DNA from: CAYPOY01 sp964412395
Lineage (GTDB): Bacteria > Chloroflexota > Anaerolineae > B4-G1
Length of the DNA stretch: 13,503 bases
Assembly: GCA_964412395.1 (NCBI GenBank)
Contig: CAYPOY010000124.1
Span: forward strand, 1-13,503
Direction: 5' to 3'
A model generated the notes under the pieces. It was not told where the DNA came from and ran no database searches. It saw nothing but the letters and a program-made list of their open reading frames with translations. Made by a program: the position numbers and the translations under genes. Position 1 is the first letter of the stretch, and the number at the start of each line of letters is the position of its first letter. Shown piece by piece: positions 1 through 8,493 of the stretch.

Positions 1-41
1 CTCCCTGCCTACTTCCCGTCATTCTTGTGTGACTTGACAAA
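1..41. other. flank beyond the leader-distal end of the array
   Basis: These 41 bases lie outside the oldest (degenerate) repeat. No gene or RNA is visible. A TTGACA hexamer occurs on the plus strand at 35-40, directly before the degenerate repeat. The 8-mer TGCCTACT at 6-13 also occurs in the leader at 8409-8416. Both matches are short and may be chance. Confidence 0.5.
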
Positions 42-78
42 GTTACAAGATGCTCCATCGGATCGAACCCGCTGTAAC
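42..78 (-). repeat. degenerate terminal (oldest) repeat
   Basis: Positions 53-78 match the consensus exactly, but within 42-52 five bases differ (42, 45, 48, 49, 52). In the transcribed sense the damage is at the 3' end, so the ACTGAAAG handle is lost. Decay of the last repeat is typical of the leader-distal end and fixes the array direction. The changed copy now starts GTTACA and ends TGTAAC on the plus strand, a 6-bp terminal inverted repeat. Confidence 0.9.
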
Positions 79-2585
79 CGCGAGTTCACGAGCGGAGTGC
101 GTAAATACGTGTGACTTTCAGTATCCTCCATCGGATCGAACCCGCTGTAACTTGATTTGGGGTTGCGGTTGGCCGATGTGCAAGAGACTTTCAGTATCCT
201 CCATCGGATCGAACCCGCTGTAACTGTACCTAACCGCAGCGATGCGGTCAGGGTGATCCTGCTTTCAGTATCCTCCATCGGATCGAACCCGCTGTAACCG
301 TTCCCGTGCGCGACGAAGACCAGGTCATGTTTGCGCTTTCAGTATCCTCCATCGGATCGAACCCGCTGTAACAGTACAAACAGAATTGGCAAGCCATTCT
401 CTATTATCACTTTCAGTATCCTCCATCGGATCGAACCCGCTGTAACCGCGGTCATTGGACCTGGAGACGGTGGGGACAAACACTTTCAGTATCCTCCATC
501 GGATCGAACCCGCTGTAACTGTGTGGAGTTGAAGTCGGCGCTGCCGGAAGACCTGTCTTTCAGTATCCTCCATCGGATCGAACCCGCTGTAACTACAGTG
601 GTTGGAAAGCTGACTTGTCCTGGAGTGCAACTTTCAGTATCCTCCATCGGATCGAACCCGCTGTAACTGCGCGGAGTTTGTGAGGCGGAACCCGTTCGAC
701 TGGAGCTTTCAGTATCCTCCATCGGATCGAACCCGCTGTAACCGCTATGCCGCCAGTGGTGACAGGCTTATATGATCATCTTTCAGTATCCTCCATCGGA
801 TCGAACCCGCTGTAACAAGGACGGGAAGTATGTTTTCGATGCGCGGGATAAGTCTTTCAGTATCCTCCATCGGATCGAACCCGCTGTAACTGGGTCACCA
901 GCGGCACAGGAGGTTATGTATCTGGACTTTCAGTATCCTCCATCGGATCGAACCCGCTGTAACTGCTGCGTGCCCTCGCGCTCGCGGACATCCTGGTCGA
1001 CTTTCAGTATCCTCCATCGGATCGAACCCGCTGTAACGACGATCTCAGATGTGATCACCGGCCTCTACCACGCTTTCAGTATCCTCCATCGGATCGAACC
1101 CGCTGTAACAGCCACCGGCACGATTACGGCGGTGTATCTGTACCTCTTTCAGTATCCTCCATCGGATCGAACCCGCTGTAACCTGGCCAAGCTCGGCGAG
1201 GCGTTGGTATAGACCCAACTTTCAGTATCCTCCATCGGATCGAACCCGCTGTAACTGCTCGATTTACACGCGATGTTGCTCGCGGAGAGAACTTTCAGTA
1301 TCCTCCATCGGATCGAACCCGCTGTAACACTCTGCCTGCCGGCCGGCACGCTCGGCGAGTTCCTCTTTCAGTATCCTCCATCGGATCGAACCCGCTGTAA
1401 CTGCGGGTGCGGTATGATGTGCCGGGGTGGTTGAAGACTTTCAGTATCCTCCATCGGATCGAACCCGCTGTAACAAGAAGCTAGATGAGGTGGGAAGGGT
1501 TGTAGTTGCCGCTTTCAGTATCCTCCATCGGATCGAACCCGCTGTAACCAGTTGAGCCGGATGTTGAGTGGTGAGCGACGCTGGACTTTCAGTATCCTCC
1601 ATCGGATCGAACCCGCTGTAACAGCATATCCCGGTACCACGCCATCCCCGTCACCGGACTTTCAGTATCCTCCATCGGATCGAACCCGCTGTAACGGGCT
1701 CACGAACGCCATCGTGACAGCCATCAACACACTTTCAGTATCCTCCATCGGATCGAACCCGCTGTAACACCGGGTGAGCAACTATCTGAGCAATAGGGGC
1801 TGCTCTTTCAGTATCCTCCATCGGATCGAACCCGCTGTAACAGGCGATCAGGGACGCGGAGATTGAGGTCACGTGCTCTTTCAGTATCCTCCATCGGATC
1901 GAACCCGCTGTAACTGATGCGGCGACGGTGATTGTGGATGATAGCCTAGACCTTTCAGTATCCTCCATCGGATCGAACCCGCTGTAACTGAGTCTCCGCA
2001 CTCCGGGCAATGTTCAAAGTGTTGCTTTCAGTATCCTCCATCGGATCGAACCCGCTGTAACCCGCCGGGTCCACCGGCACCGACACCCACAGTTAAACTT
2101 TCAGTATCCTCCATCGGATCGAACCCGCTGTAACCGTCGTATGTATCCCAGTCCACGAATACGAAATCATCCTTTCAGTATCCTCCATCGGATCGAACCC
2201 GCTGTAACCAGCGTCACCCCCGGCGCCCCCCTCGGCATAGTAGTCTTTCAGTATCCTCCATCGGATCGAACCCGCTGTAACTGCGTCGGATATGATGCGG
2301 CAGACATAGTCTTCCGACTTTCAGTATCCTCCATCGGATCGAACCCGCTGTAACTTGGGCCGAGGCGCGGCGGTTGAATGAGGAGTTCGGCCTTTCAGTA
2401 TCCTCCATCGGATCGAACCCGCTGTAACTGAATTGCACGTTGGTGTGCGGGACGATGACGACGGACTTTCAGTATCCTCCATCGGATCGAACCCGCTGTA
2501 ACAGGGTGACCAGGTCGGGGAACAAGATCTCGCAGTATCTTTCAGTATCCTCCATCGGATCGAACCCGCTGTAACCGGTGGCGGG

Positions 2586-2595
2586 NNNNNNNNNN
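2586..2595. other. assembly gap (10 N) inside a spacer
   Basis: The spacer at 2576-2609 is interrupted by ten Ns. The 14 bases after the gap (2596-2609) are identical to the end of the spacer at 2355-2391, and both are followed by a repeat, but the next spacers differ. This suggests two contigs joined within the repetitive array, so the spacer order and number around 2350-2650 are unreliable. Confidence 0.95.
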
Positions 2596-3018
2596 ATGAG
2601 GAGTTCGGCCTTTCAGTATCCTCCATCGGATCGAACCCGCTGTAACACGTCGTATTGAAGCGGGGGGTGGAGCGGCCAGAGGTCTTTCAGTATCCTCCAT
2701 CGGATCGAACCCGCTGTAACGCTGCCGCGGCCGCCGAGAAAGCCACCGGCTACCCGGCTTTCAGTATCCTCCATCGGATCGAACCCGCTGTAACAACATC
2801 CGCTCCTCTGAGACCTCGATCTCCAACCTGGCTTTCAGTATCCTCCATCGGATCGAACCCGCTGTAACTGCTGGAGCCGACGGAGCGGGCGGCGGCGGAC
2901 TGCGGCTTTCAGTATCCTCCATCGGATCGAACCCGCTGTAACTTGACAGTGCCTGGGATTGAGGCTGTACCATTACCGTCTTTCAGTATCCTCCATCGGA
3001 TCGAACCCGCTGTAACCA

Positions 3019-3044
3019 CGCGACGTCAATGTTATGACGTCGCG
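3019..3044. repeat. perfect inverted repeat inside a spacer
   Basis: Within the spacer at 3017-3053, CGCGACGTCA (3019-3028) and its exact reverse complement TGACGTCGCG (3035-3044) flank a 6-nt loop. The 10-bp arms fill most of the spacer, so the protospacer source probably carries a hairpin or a dyad-symmetric protein-binding site. Confidence 0.9.
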
Positions 3045-4813
3045 CAGGCCACACTTTCAGTATCCTCCATCGGATCGAACCCGCTGTAACCGGTGGACGT
3101 GGCTGGGGGAGGTGGCGGAGAGTCCCCCTTTCAGTATCCTCCATCGGATCGAACCCGCTGTAACCGGTTTGAATCGTCAGCACCACGTGCCCCCATGAGA
3201 CTTTCAGTATCCTCCATCGGATCGAACCCGCTGTAACTGGCAGCCTACCCGGTGAAGGTTGATGGCCACCAAACTTTCAGTATCCTCCATCGGATCGAAC
3301 CCGCTGTAACGCTCACCCAGATCTCCTTGACATAGCATCCGTCGCACTTTCAGTATCCTCCATCGGATCGAACCCGCTGTAACCGTCGAAGGCGTGGTCG
3401 TGGCAGTCCTGGCGGTAGGCCTTTCAGTATCCTCCATCGGATCGAACCCGCTGTAACGGTTGATTGCGCCCACATCTTTGCCGGCGTCCAGCGCTTTCAG
3501 TATCCTCCATCGGATCGAACCCGCTGTAACCGCCCCATCTCCTCGATCCACCTCTTCTCCTCCTCCCTTTCAGTATCCTCCATCGGATCGAACCCGCTGT
3601 AACTATTATCCGAGTCATTACGCAGTGTTGGCGCTGCAGGCTTTCAGTATCCTCCATCGGATCGAACCCGCTGTAACTGGATGTAAGCGAGAAGAAGCGG
3701 GCTATCTTACTGACTTTCAGTATCCTCCATCGGATCGAACCCGCTGTAACTTTCGGGTGCCGGCCGGATTCCGCGAACTATCGGACCTTTCAGTATCCTC
3801 CATCGGATCGAACCCGCTGTAACTGGCGGAGGTGGGGCGGCGGTTCGGGCGGTTCGCACCTTTCAGTATCCTCCATCGGATCGAACCCGCTGTAACGCGG
3901 CCGAAGCAATCCAAATGCGGCCGGACGTCAACCTTTCAGTATCCTCCATCGGATCGAACCCGCTGTAACTTGCTGGCACGGCGGGCGGGGTTGGAGGTGC
4001 CCAGGCTTTCAGTATCCTCCATCGGATCGAACCCGCTGTAACCGTTCCCACGTCACGCCGATGTCACTCCAGTCGAACCTTTCAGTATCCTCCATCGGAT
4101 CGAACCCGCTGTAACCTCTACACGGAGGAAGTCCTAGCACTGTGAAATAATCTTTCAGTATCCTCCATCGGATCGAACCCGCTGTAACTTTGCTCCACTG
4201 CATTCAATACTGTCTCTTGAATAGTCTTTCAGTATCCTCCATCGGATCGAACCCGCTGTAACATGGGTGGGCGGGATTGAAGACCTGGTCGGAGGAGGCC
4301 TTTCAGTATCCTCCATCGGATCGAACCCGCTGTAACTCGCCGGTACTCCCGCATCCGGTCCAGGCACACCGCCCTTTCAGTATCCTCCATCGGATCGAAC
4401 CCGCTGTAACTGGGCGTGGTCGCGCCAGCCTGTGACAAGCAAGGCGCTTTCAGTATCCTCCATCGGATCGAACCCGCTGTAACCGCTCACGGATCCGGAG
4501 ACCATTGCGGTTTAGGAGCCCTTTCAGTATCCTCCATCGGATCGAACCCGCTGTAACATCTGCGTAGTCGTGTTCATCGCCCTGTTCGGGTTCCTTTCAG
4601 TATCCTCCATCGGATCGAACCCGCTGTAACTGTCATTCTATCACGGCGGTGACGACACCGTCTACACTTTCAGTATCCTCCATCGGATCGAACCCGCTGT
4701 AACTCGCGGACGGTGAATGAGCGAGTGGATTTGTTCGATCTTTCAGTATCCTCCATCGGATCGAACCCGCTGTAACCGGAGAAGAGCCGGAAGAGGCAGC
4801 GCGAAATCTGGAT

Positions 4814-4846
4814 CTTTCAGTATCCTCCATCGGATCGAACCCGCTG
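4814..4846 (-). repeat. shortened CRISPR repeat (33 nt)
   Basis: The repeat ends at CCCGCTG and lacks the TAAC that normally borders the leader-side spacer. That spacer (4847-4886) is 40 nt, so the 73-nt period is kept. Confidence 0.95.
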
Positions 4847-5073
4847 CCGGTGGTTGTTCAACGTCAAGTTCTCCAACAACAAGGATCTTTCAGTATCCTC
4901 CATCGGATCGAACCCGCTGTAACCGTTCGCAAACGCCGCATCCGCCACCACCCGCGCGTCTTTCAGTATCCTCCATCGGATCGAACCCGCTGTAACATGA
5001 GTTCACGTTGTCCGGGTTGTCGGACAGCCACCCTTTCAGTATCCTCCATCGGATCGAACCCGCTGTAACTGTT

Positions 5074-5100
5074 AGCTGACGTTCTACCAGCACGTCAGCT
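5074..5100. repeat. perfect inverted repeat inside a spacer
   Basis: In the spacer at 5070-5105, AGCTGACGT (5074-5082) pairs exactly with ACGTCAGCT (5092-5100) across a 9-nt loop. Confidence 0.9.
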
Positions 5101-5105
5101 TCCCA

Positions 5106-5138
5106 CTTTCAGTATCCTCCATCGGATCGAACCCGCTG
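5106..5138 (-). repeat. shortened CRISPR repeat (33 nt)
   Basis: TAAC is missing at the leader-facing end. The adjoining spacer (5139-5179) is 41 nt, giving a 74-nt period. Confidence 0.95.
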
Positions 5139-5367
5139 GCCCTGCGCCACGGCGATGATTGATCGTCCAAGCGTTCCCACTTTCAGTATCCTCCATCGGA
5201 TCGAACCCGCTGTAACTTTCAACAAAGTCTGGGCGACGAAGCCGTGGCATGGCTTTCAGTATCCTCCATCGGATCGAACCCGCTGTAACCGTGTGATCGG
5301 GTGATGATTGCGGGCAGTGTGCGGCGCTTTCAGTATCCTCCATCGGATCGAACCCGCTGTAACTGTT

Positions 5368-5390
5368 CTGGCGTGTCAACACAACGCCAG
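5368..5390. repeat. inverted repeat inside a spacer
   Basis: In the spacer at 5364-5400, CTGGCGT (5368-5374) pairs with ACGCCAG (5384-5390). Beyond one unpaired T, the flanking TGTT and AACA can extend the stem by four pairs. This one is weaker than the 9-10 bp examples. Confidence 0.7.
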
Positions 5391-5987
5391 TAACACCGGA
5401 CTTTCAGTATCCTCCATCGGATCGAACCCGCTGTAACTGGCCAGCGTAAACTTGCCGTCCAGGCCCAGGCACTCTTTCAGTATCCTCCATCGGATCGAAC
5501 CCGCTGTAACCTGAGAAGCTGGCCGGGTCATTCGAGGACCAGACGACTTTCAGTATCCTCCATCGGATCGAACCCGCTGTAACTGCGGACAGGCTGGTGA
5601 CGCCGCTCAACGTCCTGGTCTTTCAGTATCCTCCATCGGATCGAACCCGCTGTAACCGTGACTCGCGACGTGCGGTGCTACACGGACGCGACCTTTCAGT
5701 ATCCTCCATCGGATCGAACCCGCTGTAACTCAGCGAATCAGCGGGTGGGCGACGCCCCCGAGACAGCTTTCAGTATCCTCCATCGGATCGAACCCGCTGT
5801 AACTCGCCACGGAGTAGATCTCCGCACCCGGTTCCCCATCTTTCAGTATCCTCCATCGGATCGAACCCGCTGTAACTGTAAATGCCACGGGTACTGTTTG
5901 TGCCGTGATCGCGCTTTCAGTATCCTCCATCGGATCGAACCCGCTGTAACATCGACATTTCGGCGTTTCTGCTCGTGTTCCCCCCGC

Positions 5988-6020
5988 CTTTCAGTATCCT
6001 CCATCGGATCGAACCCGCTG
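5988..6020 (-). repeat. shortened CRISPR repeat (33 nt)
   Basis: AAC is missing; the next base happens to be the T of TAAC. The adjoining spacer is 39 nt counted from 6021 (6021-6059), giving a 72-nt period. Confidence 0.93.
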
Positions 6021-6500
6021 TCGGTGTCTACAGCACGCACCAGGACTTGATTGAACCGCCTTTCAGTATCCTCCATCGGATCGAACCCGCTGTAACCTGT
6101 GGAGCGCGGAGCAGGCACATGATGATCCTACGCTTTCAGTATCCTCCATCGGATCGAACCCGCTGTAACCTGGCGAAGGTCACGCTCGACGCTGCCCCGG
6201 TCGAGCTTTCAGTATCCTCCATCGGATCGAACCCGCTGTAACCTCCAGGAGCACAGCCGCATCCAGGCGACGTACATCAACTTTCAGTATCCTCCATCGG
6301 ATCGAACCCGCTGTAACTGCGGACAGATCCGGCGGGCAACATCAAGCCGGACACTTTCAGTATCCTCCATCGGATCGAACCCGCTGTAACCCACCGAAGC
6401 GGTCGGTATATGAGGAGCGAGGCCTGGCTTTCAGTATCCTCCATCGGATCGAACCCGCTGTAACCGGTGCAGCTCCCGGACGCCATGCAGTACCTGGGGA

Positions 6501-6533
6501 CTTTCAGTATCCTCCATCGGATCGAACCCGCTG
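6501..6533 (-). repeat. shortened CRISPR repeat (33 nt)
   Basis: AAC is missing after a T that may be chance. The adjoining spacer (6534-6574) is 41 nt, giving a 74-nt period. Confidence 0.93.
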
Positions 6534-6648
6534 TCTGAAATTACAGATGACCCAAGCCACGTTCGACACTGGGACTTTCAGTATCCTCCATCGGATCGAA
6601 CCCGCTGTAACCTCCTCCGGGAGACGGCTCACGATCGCCGCTTCCTGC

Positions 6649-6681
6649 CTTTCAGTATCCTCCATCGGATCGAACCCGCTG
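6649..6681 (-). repeat. shortened CRISPR repeat (33 nt)
   Basis: TAAC is replaced by AGCT, and the adjoining spacer (6682-6721) is 40 nt, giving a 73-nt period. Confidence 0.95.
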
Positions 6682-7456
6682 AGCTGGACGTGTGGGGCGT
6701 GGCACCGGTGCAGCGCGCTGCCTTTCAGTATCCTCCATCGGATCGAACCCGCTGTAACCGTGCTGTAGACACCGACACCGGCAAGACGGTGCGACTTTCA
6801 GTATCCTCCATCGGATCGAACCCGCTGTAACTCTTGTAGCTCCAGTTGTGGCGAACGCGCGCCTTCGCTTTCAGTATCCTCCATCGGATCGAACCCGCTG
6901 TAACAAGTTGAATTTGAATTGGCTGGGCTGGCTCCTGCACGACTTTCAGTATCCTCCATCGGATCGAACCCGCTGTAACTTCACTTGAGTCTCGTATTCA
7001 TCGTTGGTTACCCAACTTTCAGTATCCTCCATCGGATCGAACCCGCTGTAACTCTGGAACAGCATCTCGGCCAGGCTCGGCTCATCCTCTTTCAGTATCC
7101 TCCATCGGATCGAACCCGCTGTAACTGCTTGTCCGGTATGGCGGCAGCGCATACCGCTTTGCTTTCAGTATCCTCCATCGGATCGAACCCGCTGTAACAA
7201 TGGGGTAACATCAGGTATGATGGACAATGGTCATTCTTTCAGTATCCTCCATCGGATCGAACCCGCTGTAACTGTGACTGGAGATCATCCATCGTTGTTT
7301 GTTTTATCTCTTTCAGTATCCTCCATCGGATCGAACCCGCTGTAACCAGGTGCAGGTTCAGTTGGACATTCTGAAACTCTCGACTTTCAGTATCCTCCAT
7401 CGGATCGAACCCGCTGTAACAGCAACAACAGCCCATCCGTGAGATTGAATAGCGAC

Positions 7457-7489
7457 CTTTCAGTATCCTCCATCGGATCGAACCCGCTG
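7457..7489 (-). repeat. shortened CRISPR repeat (33 nt)
   Basis: TAAC is replaced by CATC, and the adjoining spacer (7490-7529) is 40 nt, giving a 73-nt period. Confidence 0.95.
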
Positions 7490-7603
7490 CATCGGCTCGC
7501 AGGCTGGGATTGCAGTTGTGGCAGGCGACCTTTCAGTATCCTCCATCGGATCGAACCCGCTGTAACCATTGAGACCGTCCATCGTATCGGCATCCGCCCC
7601 CAA

Positions 7604-7636
7604 CTTTCAGTATCCTCCATCGGATCGAACCCGCTG
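7604..7636 (-). repeat. shortened CRISPR repeat (33 nt)
   Basis: TAAC is replaced by CCGG, and the adjoining spacer (7637-7676) is 40 nt. The next repeat is shortened as well, so two such events are consecutive. Confidence 0.95.
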
Positions 7637-7676
7637 CCGGCGGTGCGGGCGGCCTGGCGACCTGCCCCAGCGCCAA

Positions 7677-7709
7677 CTTTCAGTATCCTCCATCGGATCG
7701 AACCCGCTG
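7677..7709 (-). repeat. shortened CRISPR repeat (33 nt)
   Basis: TAAC is replaced by CACG, and the adjoining spacer (7710-7750) is 41 nt, giving a 74-nt period. Confidence 0.95.
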
Positions 7710-7785
7710 CACGTATCTATACCGGTCCAGCATGTCCTTCTCGCTGCCAACTTTCAGTATCCTCCATCGGATCGAACCCGCTGTA

Positions 7786-7823
7786 ACCGGTCACAGGCGA
7801 TAACACACGCAACTGTGACCGGT
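7786..7823. repeat. inverted repeat spanning a spacer
   Basis: In the spacer at 7788-7823, CGGTCACAG (7788-7796) is the exact reverse complement of CTGTGACCG (7813-7821). The last two repeat bases and the last two spacer bases extend the match to 11 bp (7786-7796 with 7813-7823). The loop is 16 nt. Confidence 0.9.
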
Positions 7824-7855
7824 CTTTCAGTATCCTCCATCGGATCGAACCCGCT
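7824..7855 (-). repeat. shortened CRISPR repeat (32 nt)
   Basis: This copy ends at CCCGCT, so GTAAC (five bases) is missing, the largest loss seen. The adjoining spacer (7856-7897) is 42 nt, the longest in the array, and the period is 74 nt. Confidence 0.95.
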
Positions 7856-8372
7856 CCAGCACGACAATGCGCGCGTGGCGGCGTTCTTCCAACCGGTCTT
7901 TCAGTATCCTCCATCGGATCGAACCCGCTGTAACTGACCGACGAGGAGCACGAGCAGGCGATGAAACTCGTCTTTCAGTATCCTCCATCGGATCGAACCC
8001 GCTGTAACAGTGATCGCGGATCTGGCGGAGCGGCTGGAGCTGGATCTTTCAGTATCCTCCATCGGATCGAACCCGCTGTAACATGCGCGAGTTGGAACGA
8101 TTGATTCTGGAGCACAAGCCTTTCAGTATCCTCCATCGGATCGAACCCGCTGTAACCTATTCCCACCGCCCACCTGAACCTGGGCCAAAAACCTTTCAGT
8201 ATCCTCCATCGGATCGAACCCGCTGTAACTGGGCACGGGCACGCCTAACTATATCCAATTTCGGGACTTTCAGTATCCTCCATCGGATCGAACCCGCTGT
8301 AACCCCCGAATTGTCAAAGTACAGGTCCGGGAGTCGTTTCCGGGCTATTTCGTGGCTTAGAACGGCTCCTGG

Positions 8373-8391
8373 AGGGCATTTCCATTGCCCT
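8373..8391 (-). other. small hairpin in the leader
   Basis: AGGGCA (8373-8378) and TGCCCT (8386-8391) form a 6-bp perfect stem with a 7-nt loop. On the transcribed strand no T-run follows, so it is not a good intrinsic terminator. It may be a structural or protein-binding element of the leader, or chance. Confidence 0.45.
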
Positions 8392-8418
8392 ACTCTCCTA
8401 CTCTTCCTTGCCTACTCT
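8389..8418 (-). repeat. direct repeats (AGAGTAGG x3) in the leader
   Basis: CCTACTCT occurs on the plus strand at 8389-8396 and 8397-8404, directly in tandem, and again at 8411-8418 after a 6-nt gap. It reads AGAGTAGG on the transcribed strand. Spaced short repeats in a leader could be binding sites for a host or Cas factor that guides integration or transcription. No protein is identified. Confidence 0.65.
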
Positions 8419-8493
8419 CTCTGAGGCGTGAATCGGTTTCTGTACCCTAACCCCGCCGATTTGCGACCAGCACGAGCGAAAATAAAAACTCTT

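Larger units (their letters stand above)
42..8303 (-). CRISPR. long CRISPR array, 113 repeats and 112 spacers (one gapped)
   Basis: The repeat is 37 nt. On the plus strand it begins CTTTCAGTATCC and ends CGCTGTAAC; in the transcribed (minus) sense it begins GTTACAGCGGG and ends ACTGAAAG. I counted 113 repeats by hand: one degenerate terminal copy (42-78), 103 full copies that appear identical, and nine copies shortened at the leader-facing end. Normal spacers are 35-38 nt, mostly 36 or 37; spacers beside shortened repeats are 39-42 nt. Direction is set by the degenerate copy on the left, the leader on the right and the ACTGAAAG end, which fits the 8-nt 5' handle of type I crRNAs. Just before that handle the transcript can form a short hairpin, ATCC-GATGGA-GGAT, a plausible Cas6 site. 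The exact spacer number is uncertain because of an assembly gap at 2586-2595. Confidence 0.99.
8304..8493 (-). promoter_or_regulatory. CRISPR leader
   Basis: This 190-nt stretch without a gene lies between the cas4 stop and the newest, perfect repeat (8267-8303). It should hold the array promoter and the integration signals. On the minus strand it has an AT-rich patch just after cas4 (8479-8490, TTTTTATTTTC), a purine-rich block with three AGAGTAGG copies (8389-8418), a 6-bp hairpin (8373-8391), and a TTGACA hexamer at 8317-8312, 8 nt before the first repeat. A -35/-10 pair cannot be assigned with confidence: 17 nt beyond TTGACA there is only GGTTCG, inside the repeat. Confidence 0.85.

Noticed and set aside
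8267..8303. GGTTCGATCC in the repeat resembles a tRNA T-arm
   Set aside because: The surrounding bases do not form a 5-bp T stem, there is no acceptor or anticodon arm, and the element recurs in every repeat.
9..8424. Many open reading frames of 60-150 codons on both strands across the array
   Set aside because: Their products repeat the same peptides read through the 37-nt repeat (such as GFDPMEDTE or PPSDRTRCN). They reflect a stop-free repeat, not genes.
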